A DNA stretch of 64,000 bases from Bacillota bacterium (GTDB lineage Bacteria; Bacillota; Clostridia; Christensenellales; SZUA-584), in NCBI GenBank assembly GCA_023415795.1, contig JAEZJG010000006.1, forward strand, positions 1 to 64,000, read 5' to 3'. Below the pieces are notes generated by a model. The model was given only the letters and a program-made list of their open reading frames with translations, did no database searches and was not told the origin of the DNA. Shown piece by piece: positions 1-9,807 of the stretch (position 1 is its first letter; each line of letters begins with the position of its first letter). A program made the translations under genes and the position numbers.

Positions 1-26
1 TTCGCGCTATAATCCACTTGAGGCAT
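1..26 (-). CDS. N-terminus of an unidentified gene cut by the window edge
   Basis: A minus-strand ATG at 26-24 opens a frame reading MPQVDYSA before the window ends. It is preceded at normal distance by an AAGGAGAG ribosome site (38-31 on the minus strand), so it is very probably a real start. Eight residues are too few to name a family. It is transcribed divergently from secD. Confidence 0.5.
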
Positions 27-137
27 ATTTCTCTCCTTGCAGGTTTTTGTGTGGTAACTCTAGTCTACAAGGTTTTGAAGATTTATGCCTCTTCTTTTTT
101 CCTCACCCCAATGTATAGTATAGAACCAAATAAGTTA

Positions 138-167
138 AGACGTCTGCAAAAATGCAGGCGTCTTTTT
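138..167 (+). terminator. Intrinsic-terminator-like hairpin upstream of secD
   Basis: An 11-bp stem with one G-T pair (138-148 with 153-163), an AAAA loop and a TTTT tail. It lies between the divergent start at 26 and the secD promoter, so no plus-strand gene visible here needs it. It could end a short leader or untranslated RNA. Confidence 0.6.
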
Positions 168-226
168 CGTTAACCGGAAAAGCTGGAATGGCGGTTTTTT
201 ATGGATGAATATACATCCCTGTGCTG

Positions 227-255
227 TTGACTATTACATATGCCACGTATATAAT
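227..255 (+). promoter_or_regulatory. Sigma-A promoter of secDF
   Basis: TTGACT (227-232), a 17-bp spacer and TATAAT (250-255). The predicted start near 262 gives a leader of about 120 nt before secD. Confidence 0.8.
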
Positions 256-380
256 AAAATGAGTTTTCCCGGAAACGCCTTTTTTATGTAGTCCGCAAGG
301 GTACTATGGTGGATGGCGGGGCTGACGTTTTGGGAAAGAGCTTTTACGCAACTTTCCACTAAGGAGGAATCGGTAAAGAT

Positions 381-1679
381 ATGAGAAAACGCAGCATCAT
401 CTGGCTGGTGATCATACTTGTGGTCTTCGGCGCTGCAGTAACCTTCGGCATGACCGGTTTTCAAATCGGCATTTACAGGGTTGATCCGCTGTTTCAGCAG
501 GTAAATCTTGGTCTCGACCTGACAGGCGGCGGCTATGTGGTCTATCAGGCGGAGCAGGGAGACCTGACTGCAGACGAATTTTCCGCCAAGTTCCAGACAA
601 CAATGGGTGTGCTTCGCAACCGCCTGGATGCGAAGGGTTACACCGAGGCGACGGTGGTGGCACAGGGCACCGATCGCATCCGTATTGAGATACCCAACAA
701 GGAAGAGGATCAGAACGCCGTGTTCGCGGCTATCGGAAAGCCGTCTAAGCTGGAGTTTAAAGACGACAACGGCAAGGTATGGATCACCGGTGATATGGTG
801 AAATCTGCACAGGCCGGTCTGGACGAGAATAACAAGTTCGTGGTGAGCCTTGAGTTCGACCTGACAAACGGAGACGTGTTCGGGGAGATGACGAAGGAGG
901 CTCACGCTGCCGGAACAAACATCAATATATATGTGGACGATCAGCAGATATCCAGCGCCACTGTAAAACAAGGCGCAATTTACGGCGGTAAGGCACAGAT
1001 CTCCGGCGGAGGCTCCGGCTTCACGCAGGAGGACGCAGAAAACTTGGCGGTAGGTATCGCCTCGGGCGCACTGCCGCTGAACCTCAGTGAAATCGAGCTG
1101 CGTACCATCAGTGCATCGCTGGGTGAGGACGCGCTCTCGACCAGCCTTTTCGCGGGAATGATCGGTATAATTATATTGTTCCTGTTCATGCTGATCTACT
1201 ATCGGCTGCCAGGCTTCATGGCTGTGCTGGCTCTGGCTGTGTACATGTTCATCATACTGTTCCTGCTTGCGGCCATTCCGGCGATACAGCTGACGCTGCC
1301 CGGCATAGCGGGTATCATACTGGGCGTGGGCATGGCGGTGGACGCAAATGTTATCATCTTTGAGCGCTTTAAGGAAGAGCTGTCTACCGGCAAGACGCTG
1401 CGCGCTTCGCTGAACTCCGGCTTCCACAAGGCGATGAGCACGATCATCGACTCGAATATCACCACGATTATTGCGGCGGCTGTAATCGCGATATTCGGTG
1501 TGGGCACAGTGAAGGGCTTTGGCTACACGCTCATCATCAGCATACTGGTATCGATGTTTACGGCAATCGTCGTGACGCGTGCGCTGATGAAGCTGGCGGT
1601 GGCGTTTAATATCAAGAATCTTAAGCTGTACACGAACAAAAAGCTTCCGGCGTCCAGTGCCGTGAAAGGCGGTGAGTAA
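381..1679 (+). CDS. secD: Protein translocase subunit SecD
   Basis: SecD works with SecF and SecYEG in the plasma membrane, using the proton-motive force to help pull secreted proteins outward. The 432-residue protein has one N-terminal membrane segment (about 7-27), the signature GLDLTGGGYVVYQ near residue 44, a large extracytoplasmic region, and a cluster of C-terminal membrane helices (about 255-405) of the RND/SecDF type, including GIAGIILGVGMAVDANVIIF. An AAGGAGGA site precedes the ATG by about 12 nt. The length suits separate SecD and SecF genes, as in many Clostridia, rather than the fused SecDF of Bacillus. The gene is first in an operon with secF; no yajC is present next to it. Confidence 0.96.
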   Translation: MRKRSIIWLVIILVVFGAAVTFGMTGFQIGIYRVDPLFQQVNLGLDLTGGGYVVYQAEQGDLTADEFSAKFQTTMGVLRNRLDAKGYTEATVVAQGTDRIRIEIPNKEEDQNAVFAAIGKPSKLEFKDDNGKVWITGDMVKSAQAGLDENNKFVVSLEFDLTNGDVFGEMTKEAHAAGTNINIYVDDQQISSATVKQGAIYGGKAQISGGGSGFTQEDAENLAVGIASGALPLNLSEIELRTISASLGEDALSTSLFAGMIGIIILFLFMLIYYRLPGFMAVLALAVYMFIILFLLAAIPAIQLTLPGIAGIILGVGMAVDANVIIFERFKEELSTGKTLRASLNSGFHKAMSTIIDSNITTIIAAAVIAIFGVGTVKGFGYTLIISILVSMFTAIVVTRALMKLAVAFNIKNLKLYTNKKLPASSAVKGGE

Positions 1680-1680
1680 T

Positions 1681-2607
1681 ATGTTGTTTCTGAGCAAGAC
1701 GAAGTATTTGGTGATGCTCTCCGCCGCGATCGTTCTGGCCGGTCTCATATTCGGGCTGATCTTCGGCGGATTGAATTTGGGACTTGATTTTACGGGCGGC
1801 AGCATACTCACCATAGACCTCGGTGAGGAATATGATCTGCAGGTGATAAATGACGCGCTTTCTGAGAATGGCGTAGATCCTGCTATGACGCAGATAAACC
1901 GTTCGGATGAAAATCAGGCAATTATCCGCATGCAGGAGCTGCCGGATTCAGTGGATGACGCGACATTCCGAGGGAATCTAGTAGCTACGTTGGCTAAAAC
2001 GTATCCGAGTGCAGCCAGCGGTGAGATTGAGATGGTAGGTGGCGCAACATCTGGGGAAATTGTCACCAACGCGTTTCTGTCTATTGTAATAGCTTCGGTG
2101 CTGATGCTGATCTACATTTGGATTCGGTTCGAGCTGTTTTCCGGCATCGCAGCGGTGGCGGCACTTATTCATGACGTTTTGATAATGACAGCGGTGATGA
2201 GCATCGCGCGCATTCCTGTCAACAGCTCGTTTATCGCAGCCTGCCTCACGATTGTGGGTTACTCGATCAACGATACCATCGTGGTGTTCGACCGTATCCG
2301 TGAGAACAATAAAAAGCTCTCCGGCAAGTCGATGACGCGAATGGAGGTTGCCGACCACAGCGTACGTGAGACGCTGCCGCGTACGATCAACACCTCGTTG
2401 ACGACGCTGATTACGATACTGGCGGTATATATCTTCGGCGTGGCTTCCATTAAGGAATTTGCGTTGCCGATCATCGTCGGTCTGATCTCGGGTACATATT
2501 CGTCGATATTCATCGCGAGCCCCATCTGGGTATCGCTGGTGGAGTGGAAACGCCGTCGGCTGAAGCACAACCCCGAGCCGAAAAAGCCTCAGAAGGCAAA
2601 CGCTTAA
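1681..2607 (+). CDS. secF: Protein translocase subunit SecF
   Basis: Partner of SecD in the membrane-embedded proton-driven export motor. The 308-residue protein has an N-terminal membrane helix, the family motif GLDFTGGSILTIDLG near residue 34, and five C-terminal helices with the conserved stretch GYSINDTIVVFDRIREN. I start it at the ATG at 1681, just after the secD stop, because GGTGA lies 5 nt upstream; an in-frame GTG at 1672 inside secD would add three residues. The tight junction implies translational coupling with secD. Confidence 0.95.
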   Translation: MLFLSKTKYLVMLSAAIVLAGLIFGLIFGGLNLGLDFTGGSILTIDLGEEYDLQVINDALSENGVDPAMTQINRSDENQAIIRMQELPDSVDDATFRGNLVATLAKTYPSAASGEIEMVGGATSGEIVTNAFLSIVIASVLMLIYIWIRFELFSGIAAVAALIHDVLIMTAVMSIARIPVNSSFIAACLTIVGYSINDTIVVFDRIRENNKKLSGKSMTRMEVADHSVRETLPRTINTSLTTLITILAVYIFGVASIKEFALPIIVGLISGTYSSIFIASPIWVSLVEWKRRRLKHNPEPKKPQKANA

Positions 2608-2632
2608 TAGAAGGCAACGATCTGTGTTGATT

Positions 2633-2665
2633 AAAAGCCTTTCCTGATATTCGGGAGAGGCTTTT
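2633..2665 (+). terminator. Hairpin after secF
   Basis: AAAAGCCTTTCC (2633-2644) pairs, with one mismatch, with GGAGAGGCTTTT (2654-2665). The T-run is mostly inside the stem, with further T's at 2672-2677. Likely a terminator separating secDF from recJ. Confidence 0.55.
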
Positions 2666-2730
2666 CAAGTACTTTTTCGGGGTTGCAATAGTGGCCCAAC
2701 AGCGGGCACAGTGATAGTGAGGAGCATGGT

Positions 2731-5076
2731 TTGCAAAGGTTTGTGGAACGCGAAAGGAATATGTGCGACCGCGACGCGGTAAGGCAGGTGTGCGAGGCAA
2801 CAGGTTTGATTGAACCTGTGGCGGCCTTGCTGTGCGCGCGGGGTATCAACACGCCCGAAGCCGCCAAGCGCTTTTTGCATCCCGGTCCCGAACAGCTGCA
2901 CGATCCCTTTCTTTTGCCCGACATGGCGGCGGCTGTAGAACGGATCAAGAGGGCGCTGGCAGCCAAAGAGAAGATAACTGTATTCTGCGACTACGACGCA
3001 GACGGCACCTGCGGCGGCAGCGCGCTTTACTTGCACCTGCGCAGTGCCGGCGCTGCTGTGGATATCCAAACGCCCAACCGACACAAGGAGGGCTATGGGC
3101 TGTCTCTGAGCGCGGTGGAGCAGATCGCATCCGGCGGCGGAAAGCTGATCATCACGGTAGACTGCGGTATCACCAACATCGCCGAAACGGCTTTGGCAAA
3201 GAGCCTTGGAGTGGACGTAATCATCACCGACCACCACGAATGCGGTGAAACGCTGCCCGATACGCCGTACGTTATCAACGCAAAAAGACCGGACAGCCGT
3301 TATCCGTATCCGTATCTGGCGGGATGCGGTGTGGCTTTTAAGCTGATTCATGCGCTGTCGTCGCTGTCAGAGGCGATGCGATACATCGATCTTGCGGCCA
3401 TTGCCACAATTACGGATATTGTGCCTCTGCTGGGAGAGAACCGCGTGATTGCGCATATGGGATTGCAGCGGATGCGCAGCAATGCGTCGGCAGGTGTGGC
3501 AGCGCTGGCGTTTGGCGCTGGCATCAAACTGTCGGAGATATCGTCCTTCGGCATCGGCTTTGGACTGGGGCCGCGCATCAATGCGGCCGGGCGGATGGAC
3601 ACCGCCGAAGCGGCTATCGAGATACTGACGACGCGTAAACCGTCCCCGGAGCTCAAGGAGAGCGTGACACGTTTATGTGCGCTGAACGACAGGCGGCGCG
3701 GCGAAGTGTGTGCCATACTGGCGGCAGCGGAGGAGATGATATCGCACAGCGGCTATCAGACCGACCCGGCTATACTGCTGGCAGACAAGAGCTGGAACGC
3801 TGGCGTGATCGGCATTGCGGCAGCCAAACTGGCAGAGAAGTATTACCGCCCCTGTGTGCTGTTCGGCGGAGAGGGCAACCTGATCGGCTCAGCACGCAGC
3901 ATCCCCGGAGTGAACATGTACGAGGTGCTGGGAGCATTTGCGGACAGCTACGAAAAATTTGGCGGGCATGCGCAGGCGGCCGGTCTCACCATTAAGCCGG
4001 AAACGCTGGACGCGCTGCGGACAAGCGTGTGCGCGCTAATCCGTGAGCGTTACGACGAAACGGTGTTTGTACCTCAGAAGATATATGACATGGAACTGAG
4101 CGCGAAGGATATCTCGCGCAGGTTTGTGGATGATATGCACAAGCTGGAGCCCTTCGGTCCGGAAAACGAACAGCCGCTCATTCTGATACGTGACGCTGCG
4201 CTGACCGCTCATCGGCTGATCGGGCGGGAAAAAACGCACCTTAAGTTTCTGTTGCGGCAGGAGGGGGGCACGCTGGACGCGGTAAGCTTTGGCTTTGCTG
4301 ACGCGCACTCGCTGCTGCCGGGACGGGCAGACTTTTTGTGCGAGGCGGGTGTGGACAGCTATTCAAACCGCCCTCAGGTGATCGTCCGCGAGATATCGCC
4401 GCGATACGACGACGAGCTGCTGAGCAGTTTTGTGCGCGATAACGCGCATCGCCTGGCGGCAGGGCTGGTGGAAGAGGTAACGCGGCTGATGCAGGAGGGT
4501 GCGCCGGAGGCGGACGAGGCGGGGTTTGAGCGGCTGCTGGAGGAGGCGCTGGCCGTAAGCCGTTTTGGGCTGTGTCTCGCGGCGGGCACTGAACCGGCGC
4601 TGCGGCGGCTGGTTACGCTAAAGCCAGTCAGGCAGGCTCTGGGCAGCGGCCAGCTGGTGCTGTGGGACAGAAGATCGTTCACGTCAGAGAACTGCATTGC
4701 CTGCGGAGCGGTGCCGGGACACACGCGAATTCTTCACATTGGGGTGAATGCACCCCCGGCGTTTTTTAATCGGGAGCTGCGGGAGGCTTACAGAAGCCAT
4801 GCGCGCCGGTGTTTTGCCGACCGCGATGAGCTGCTGGGTATATACCGCCGGATGCAGCCGATTTTGGTGAAAAAGCCGCGTTTTGCGCAGCCTTTAGCGG
4901 AACTGCTGGGGCTGGAAGAGGGCAAGGCAGCTTTTGCGTTTCGTGTGTTTGCGGAGCTTGAGTTGATAGAAACGGACAAAAGTGATAGAATACTAGCAAT
5001 TGGCAGCGGCGGGCCGCGCAAAAATTTGAGCGACAGCGTCTGCTATAGAAGTTTTGAGGGGTTAATCAATGGATGA
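2731..5076 (+). CDS. recJ: Single-stranded-DNA-specific exonuclease RecJ
   Basis: RecJ degrades single-stranded DNA 5'-3' in recombination and repair. The 781-residue protein carries the DHH-phosphoesterase motifs: CDYDADG at about 86-92 and TDHHE at about 166-170, followed by the DHHA1 region (SARSIPGVNMYEVL, GGHAQAAGLTI) and an OB-like domain. It is much longer than E. coli RecJ (577) but typical of Bacillota RecJ, which carries a C-terminal extension. The start chosen is TTG at 2731 because GAGGAG sits 6 nt upstream; an ATG at 2761 with a poorly spaced AAAGG is the alternative. The stop overlaps the rel start by 8 nt. Confidence 0.95.
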   Translation: MQRFVERERNMCDRDAVRQVCEATGLIEPVAALLCARGINTPEAAKRFLHPGPEQLHDPFLLPDMAAAVERIKRALAAKEKITVFCDYDADGTCGGSALYLHLRSAGAAVDIQTPNRHKEGYGLSLSAVEQIASGGGKLIITVDCGITNIAETALAKSLGVDVIITDHHECGETLPDTPYVINAKRPDSRYPYPYLAGCGVAFKLIHALSSLSEAMRYIDLAAIATITDIVPLLGENRVIAHMGLQRMRSNASAGVAALAFGAGIKLSEISSFGIGFGLGPRINAAGRMDTAEAAIEILTTRKPSPELKESVTRLCALNDRRRGEVCAILAAAEEMISHSGYQTDPAILLADKSWNAGVIGIAAAKLAEKYYRPCVLFGGEGNLIGSARSIPGVNMYEVLGAFADSYEKFGGHAQAAGLTIKPETLDALRTSVCALIRERYDETVFVPQKIYDMELSAKDISRRFVDDMHKLEPFGPENEQPLILIRDAALTAHRLIGREKTHLKFLLRQEGGTLDAVSFGFADAHSLLPGRADFLCEAGVDSYSNRPQVIVREISPRYDDELLSSFVRDNAHRLAAGLVEEVTRLMQEGAPEADEAGFERLLEEALAVSRFGLCLAAGTEPALRRLVTLKPVRQALGSGQLVLWDRRSFTSENCIACGAVPGHTRILHIGVNAPPAFFNRELREAYRSHARRCFADRDELLGIYRRMQPILVKKPRFAQPLAELLGLEEGKAAFAFRVFAELELIETDKSDRILAIGSGGPRKNLSDSVCYRSFEGLING

Positions 5077-7231
5077 CAAGCACCGTAATGCGCAATCGTT
5101 GCTCGACGAGGTCATAAGCAAGTACAGCGCCGAGGATGCGGCCTTCTTTGAAAAGGCTTATTTGTTCGCGGAGAATGCGCACGAAGGGCAGATGCGTCTG
5201 TCGGGAGAGCCCTTCTTCGTGCATCCTCGTGAGGTTGCGCGCATTCTGGTGGACATGGGCATGGATATGACGACTGTGATCGCCGGGCTGTTCCACGATA
5301 TCGTGGAGGATACGTCGGTGAAGCTGGAACAGATTCAGGCGGATTACGGCGTGGAGATCGCAAAGCTGGTGGATGGCGTAACAAAGGTAGGTAAGGTGGA
5401 CTTCTCCTCCAAGGAGGAGCATCAGGCGGAATACCTGCGTAAGATGTTCCTTGCAATGGCGAGCGACATCCGGGTGATACTCGTCAAGCTGGCTGACCGG
5501 CTTCACAATATGCGAACGCTTCGGTATCAGGCAGAGGGTAAGCGTATTGCCAAGGCAAAGGAGACGCTGGAGATATACGCGCCGCTGGCTCATCGACTGG
5601 GCATTAACGCTATCAAATGGGAGCTGGAGGATCTGGCGCTTAAGTTTTTGGATGAGAAGGCGTATTACGACATTGCCGCCCGGCTGACCGAGACGCGCGC
5701 CGAGCGCCGTGAATACATTGCGGGCGTGGTTGAGGAGATCAAGAAGCATTTGAAGAAGATACGTGTGGATGCAGAGGTGGAAGGACGCCCCAAGCATCTG
5801 TACAGCATATACACAAAGATACACAAAAAAAACAAGGCGTTCGAGGAGGTCTATGACCTCATTGCGGTGCGGATCATCGTCAAATCCGTGCGCGACTGCT
5901 ATGCTGTGCTGGGAACGGTGCACACCGTGTGGAAGCCCATACCCGGTCGCTTCAAGGATTACATCGCGGTGCCTAAGCAGAACATGTATCAATCCATCCA
6001 CACCACGGTGCTGGGGCGCGATGGTCGACCCTTCGAGGTACAGATACGCACGCAGGAAATGCATTCGACAGCGGAATTCGGCATCGCGGCGCACTGGAAT
6101 TATAAAGAGGGCTTGCAGACCAGCGAGATGGACGAACAGCTGGTGTGGCTGCGGGATATGCTGGAGTGGCAGACGGACACGCGAGACTCGCGTGAGTTCA
6201 TGGAAACGCTCAAGGTAGACTTTTTCTCCGACAAAGTGTATGTGTTTACGCCCAAGGGTGATGTTAAGGAGTTTACGCAGGGCGCAACGCCGCTCGACTT
6301 TGCGTATGGTATTCACAGCGAGATCGGCAACAGGTGCGTGGGCGCAAAAGTGAACGGCAAGATGGTGTCGCTCTCGTATGAGCTTGTCTCCGGCGATATC
6401 GTGGAGATTATGACGTCTGCCGCCTCTAAAGGACCCTCGCGCGATTGGCTGAAGCTCGTCAAGACAACTCAGGCCAAGAGCAAGATCCGAAACTGGTTTC
6501 GCAAGGAGCTAAAAGAGGAGAACATTGTTAAAGGCCGCGACATGCTTGAGAAGGAAGCAAAACGCCGCGGCTATGACTTTAAGGCGCTGTTTAAGCCCGA
6601 GTGGCTCAAGGACGTCTACAAAAAGTTTACGCTGTCCACTCCTGAGGATATTTATGCGGCGGTAGGCTATGGCGGTATCGCCACCGGACAGATACTGCAC
6701 AAGCTGATTGAGGAATACCGGCGGGAAAATAAGACGCTGCCGGAGCAGCCGGTCACGCAGGCGAAGTCGCGCCGCCCCGGTGAGACGAGCGGCATCATTG
6801 TCAAGGGCTATGATGATATGCTGGTGCGCTTTGCAAAATGCTGTAATCCCGTGCCGGGCGACAGTGTTGTGGGCTACATCACGCGCGGGCGCGGTGTTTC
6901 TGTGCATCGCTGCGACTGCCCTAATGTGACCACAGAGGATTTTGAGTCGGGGCGCATGATCGATGTCGCGTGGTCATCCAACGAAAAATCATCATATAAC
7001 GTAGAAATACAGGTGATCGCGGACGACCGCAGCGGCCTCATCGCGGAGGTGTCAAACAAGCTGTTCAGTCTCGGCTTCTCCATTACATCCGTAAACGCGC
7101 GCATGGGCAAGAACCGCGTTGCCAATATGGTGCTGGGCTTCGAGATTAACGATATTGCGCAGCTCGATATCATCACGAAGAACTTAAAGGGCATCACGGG
7201 TATACGGGATGTATACCGTATTCACAAATGA
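5069..7231 (+). CDS. relA: Bifunctional (p)ppGpp synthetase/hydrolase Rel
   Basis: Makes and degrades the alarmone (p)ppGpp in the stringent response. The 720-residue protein has the full Rel architecture. The N-terminal HD hydrolase domain retains H52, HD at 76-77 and ED at 80-81 (FHDIVEDT), so hydrolysis should be active. The synthetase domain (about 240-350) contains GRFKDYIAVPKQNMYQSIH. A TGS domain (about 390-450), a zinc-finger/helical region with CC at about 591-592, and a C-terminal ACT domain (about 650-720) follow. A GAGGGG site precedes the ATG. Being bifunctional, it corresponds to Bacillus Rel rather than the split E. coli RelA and SpoT. It overlaps recJ upstream and dtd downstream, forming one operon. 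Confidence 0.96.
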   Translation: MDDKHRNAQSLLDEVISKYSAEDAAFFEKAYLFAENAHEGQMRLSGEPFFVHPREVARILVDMGMDMTTVIAGLFHDIVEDTSVKLEQIQADYGVEIAKLVDGVTKVGKVDFSSKEEHQAEYLRKMFLAMASDIRVILVKLADRLHNMRTLRYQAEGKRIAKAKETLEIYAPLAHRLGINAIKWELEDLALKFLDEKAYYDIAARLTETRAERREYIAGVVEEIKKHLKKIRVDAEVEGRPKHLYSIYTKIHKKNKAFEEVYDLIAVRIIVKSVRDCYAVLGTVHTVWKPIPGRFKDYIAVPKQNMYQSIHTTVLGRDGRPFEVQIRTQEMHSTAEFGIAAHWNYKEGLQTSEMDEQLVWLRDMLEWQTDTRDSREFMETLKVDFFSDKVYVFTPKGDVKEFTQGATPLDFAYGIHSEIGNRCVGAKVNGKMVSLSYELVSGDIVEIMTSAASKGPSRDWLKLVKTTQAKSKIRNWFRKELKEENIVKGRDMLEKEAKRRGYDFKALFKPEWLKDVYKKFTLSTPEDIYAAVGYGGIATGQILHKLIEEYRRENKTLPEQPVTQAKSRRPGETSGIIVKGYDDMLVRFAKCCNPVPGDSVVGYITRGRGVSVHRCDCPNVTTEDFESGRMIDVAWSSNEKSSYNVEIQVIADDRSGLIAEVSNKLFSLGFSITSVNARMGKNRVANMVLGFEINDIAQLDIITKNLKGITGIRDVYRIHK

Positions 7232-7674
7232 TCGCGGTGGTGACGCGCGTGTCTGAAGCATCGGTGACGGTGGGAACAGACAAGGTTGGGCAGATTGGTC
7301 GTGGGCTGTTGGTGCTGCTGGGCGTGGCTCAGGGTGACGGGGCGGAGGATATGGCGTATATAGTCCGCAAAACGGCAGCATTGCGCATTTTTGAGCGGGA
7401 CGGCAAGATGACGGACAGCGTACAGGACGTGGGCGGCTCTTTGCTTGTGGTGTCGCAGTTTACACTGCTGGGCGATACGCGGCGCGGTAACAGACCGGAT
7501 TTTATGAAGGCTGCATCTCCCGAGGTTGCACTGGCGATGTATAACGACTGCGTGGCAGCGTTTCGTGAGACAGGGCTGACGGTGCAGACTGGCGTTTTTG
7601 CGGCGCATATGCAGGTGGCGAGTGTCAACGACGGACCGGTGACGATACTGTTGGATTCGAGGAAGGGCAGCTAA
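7228..7674 (+). CDS. dtd: D-aminoacyl-tRNA deacylase
   Basis: Removes D-amino acids mischarged on tRNA. At 148 residues it is the normal DTD length and has both catalytic-site signatures: SQFTLLGD (about 77-84) and the cis-Gly-Pro motif NDGPVT near 132-137. The ATG overlaps the rel stop by 4 nt (ATGA). The rel-dtd pairing is the standard Bacillota arrangement. Confidence 0.95.
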   Translation: MIAVVTRVSEASVTVGTDKVGQIGRGLLVLLGVAQGDGAEDMAYIVRKTAALRIFERDGKMTDSVQDVGGSLLVVSQFTLLGDTRRGNRPDFMKAASPEVALAMYNDCVAAFRETGLTVQTGVFAAHMQVASVNDGPVTILLDSRKGS

Positions 7675-7688
7675 TCAGGAGGAAGAGT

Positions 7689-8315
7689 GTGAAGGTCGTA
7701 CAGGTAGGGACAGGCATGATGCAGGCTAACGCTTTCATCGTGTTCAAGGAGGGCTCCCAAAAAGCGTTTATTATAGATCCGGGAGAGGATTTTGAAAAGC
7801 TTCTGGCACGCATGGAACGGGAAGGCATCAGCGAGGTGACGCATATTTTGCTCACACACGGTCATTTTGATCATATCGGGGCGGTGGCGGCTTTGAAGCG
7901 GCACACTGGGGCGCAGGTGTGCATCCACGAGCGCGACGCGTCCATGCTGACCAGCAACGACGATTGCCTGGCTGCGATGGCGGGTGCATACATCGAGCCG
8001 GTGCAGGCGGATATCGTGTTCAAAGGCGGTGAGAGCATCATGGCAGCGGAACTGCCGGTACAGGTGCTGCACACGCCGGGGCATTCGGGCGGCAGCGTAT
8101 GCTACATATCGGGCGATGCCCTGTTCTCGGGCGATACGCTGTTTTATATGTATTGCGGTCGTACCGACCTGCCGGGCAGCGATGCGAAGGAATACGAGCA
8201 TTCGCTGCGCATGGTGTTGGGCGGGTTGCAGAAGGATTATACTGTTTACACGGGGCATGGCATTAAGACCACACTGGCGGCCGAATACAAGCAAAACCCG
8301 TATCTGGTACGATGA
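7689..8315 (+). CDS. Metallo-beta-lactamase-fold hydrolase (glyoxalase II-like)
   Basis: A cytoplasmic 208-residue MBL-fold hydrolase. The metal-binding motif THGHFDH is at 56-62 and later ligands are in HTPGHSGGS, FSGDTLF and YTGHG near the C-terminus. This short form is of the glyoxalase II / YcbL type, lacking the C-terminal helical domain of classical GloB, so the substrate is uncertain. The start is GTG at 7689 with AGGAGGAAGA just upstream. It follows dtd by 14 nt and overlaps the next gene by 4 nt, the usual neighbourhood of this gene in Clostridia. Confidence 0.85.
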   Translation: MKVVQVGTGMMQANAFIVFKEGSQKAFIIDPGEDFEKLLARMEREGISEVTHILLTHGHFDHIGAVAALKRHTGAQVCIHERDASMLTSNDDCLAAMAGAYIEPVQADIVFKGGESIMAAELPVQVLHTPGHSGGSVCYISGDALFSGDTLFYMYCGRTDLPGSDAKEYEHSLRMVLGGLQKDYTVYTGHGIKTTLAAEYKQNPYLVR

Positions 8316-9754
8316 CGGCGCTTTATACGCAAACGCCGCAGTTCTTCGGAGACATCTGCGAGGAGCTGCGTCTGTATATCGATACGCGGCGCATAGAGCC
8401 GCTGGAGCAGCCTCTGCCGCTGGATGAGGGGTATAGTGTGCTGCACGCATTCACCGAGGCAGACGGCGCATTTACCAGCCAAGCGCAGCTCTATCGGGAT
8501 GGTGCGGCGGTGTCGGAGAACACATACGTCTGTCCTGCACCGAAGGGCGAACTGGAGCGCAAGCGCGTGGCGAAACGAGCCGCAAAGATCAGCGTTTATC
8601 GAGCGTTGCTGGCGCACTTTGGGACAGCCATGCCGTGGGGCTCTCTGACGGGTGTACGCCCCACCCGGCTGCTGCGCGACACTGAGGTGTTGCTGGGAGA
8701 AGAGGGCGCAAAAAATTTGTTGCTCAAAGAGTTTGATGTGTCGCCCGGCAAGTATGATTTTGCAAAGGGTATATTAGCGGCTCAGACGGGGCTGAACCCC
8801 AGTCAAGGCGAGCTCGACATATATATCGGTATCCCCTTTTGTGTGACACGCTGCGCGTACTGTTCGTTCGCGTCGTCTGTGCCCAATGTGTTTAAGGGTG
8901 CGGAGGAGAAATATGTTTCAGCGCTGCTCACGGAGCTTGCGGATGCGGAACGGCTGATGGATGGCAGGCGCGTGCGCGCGCTGTATGTGGGCGGCGGAAC
9001 GCCCACCGCGTTATCGGCAGGCAGCCTGAAAGCGGTGCTGGAGCGTGCGGCGGAACTGGCCAAGGAAGCGGACGAGTTCACGGTGGAGGCCGGTCGGCCG
9101 GACACCATCACGCCGGAGAAGCTCAGTATCATACGGGACAGCGGAGCGGGACGCGTGAGCGTGAATGCGCAGACATTGTGTGATGAGACGCTGGCGCGTA
9201 TCGGGCGGCAGCACACCGCGCAGGAGTTTTTCGAGGCATACGCGCTGGCAGCAGACTTTGGGTTTGACATCAACGCAGATGTGATCGCGGGACTGCCGGG
9301 CGAGGGTGCTGAGCGGCTGGGGGAAACGCTGCGACCTATCATCGCACTGACACCGGCTAATATTACAGTACACACGCTGGCTGTTAAGCGAGCATCAGCG
9401 TTTGCCGCAGCCAACATGGATGCGCTGCCCACAGATGCGCAAACGGCAGCGGCTGTGGAGCTGGCGCGCAGCATGCTATCGGAAGCGGGCTATAGCGCGT
9501 ACTATATGTATCGGCAGAAGTATATGAAGGGCAGTCAGGAGAACGCAGGCTATACGCGCTCAGGGAAAGCATGCCTGTACAACATCGACAACATGGAAGA
9601 GCTGTGTGATGTGCTCGCGTTTGGTGCGGGAGCGATATCGAAGCGCATTTTCCCGGATGAAGCGCGCATTGAACGCGCGGCAAATATCAAGGATCTGCGC
9701 ATGTATTTGGAACGTCTGGACGAAGTGATGGAAAGAAAACGATCACTGTTTTAA
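8312..9754 (+). CDS. hemZ: Radical SAM coproporphyrinogen dehydrogenase-like protein HemZ
   Basis: A 480-residue radical SAM enzyme of the HemN/HemZ family. The 4Fe-4S triad is C177, C181, C184 (FCVTRCAYCSF), with YVGGGTPTAL for SAM binding and the extended HemN-type C-terminal part. The first 165 residues form the HemZ-specific N-terminal region (SLTGVRPTRL). HemZ is annotated in oxygen-independent haem synthesis, but many Clostridia carry it without a complete haem pathway, and none is visible here, so the physiological role may differ. It overlaps the hydrolase gene by ATGA, so it is last in the rel-dtd operon. Confidence 0.87.
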   Translation: MTALYTQTPQFFGDICEELRLYIDTRRIEPLEQPLPLDEGYSVLHAFTEADGAFTSQAQLYRDGAAVSENTYVCPAPKGELERKRVAKRAAKISVYRALLAHFGTAMPWGSLTGVRPTRLLRDTEVLLGEEGAKNLLLKEFDVSPGKYDFAKGILAAQTGLNPSQGELDIYIGIPFCVTRCAYCSFASSVPNVFKGAEEKYVSALLTELADAERLMDGRRVRALYVGGGTPTALSAGSLKAVLERAAELAKEADEFTVEAGRPDTITPEKLSIIRDSGAGRVSVNAQTLCDETLARIGRQHTAQEFFEAYALAADFGFDINADVIAGLPGEGAERLGETLRPIIALTPANITVHTLAVKRASAFAAANMDALPTDAQTAAAVELARSMLSEAGYSAYYMYRQKYMKGSQENAGYTRSGKACLYNIDNMEELCDVLAFGAGAISKRIFPDEARIERAANIKDLRMYLERLDEVMERKRSLF

Positions 9755-9778
9755 GCAATGTGCTTAATTAAAAATAAG

Positions 9779-9807
9779 TTGACAGAAGGTTGCTCATAAA
9801 ATATAAT
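9779..9807 (+). promoter_or_regulatory. Consensus sigma-A promoter of yceD-rpmF
   Basis: TTGACA (9779-9784), 17 bp, TATAAT (9802-9807): a perfect consensus. Transcription would start near 9814, which decides the yceD start: the upstream ATG at 9823 would lie only about 9 nt into the message with no ribosome site. Confidence 0.85.

Noticed and set aside
234..1814. A 526-codon open frame on the minus strand across secD
   Set aside because: It is antisense to a well-supported secD and its translation is rich in His, Arg, Gln and Cys without domain features, typical of GC-rich shadow frames.
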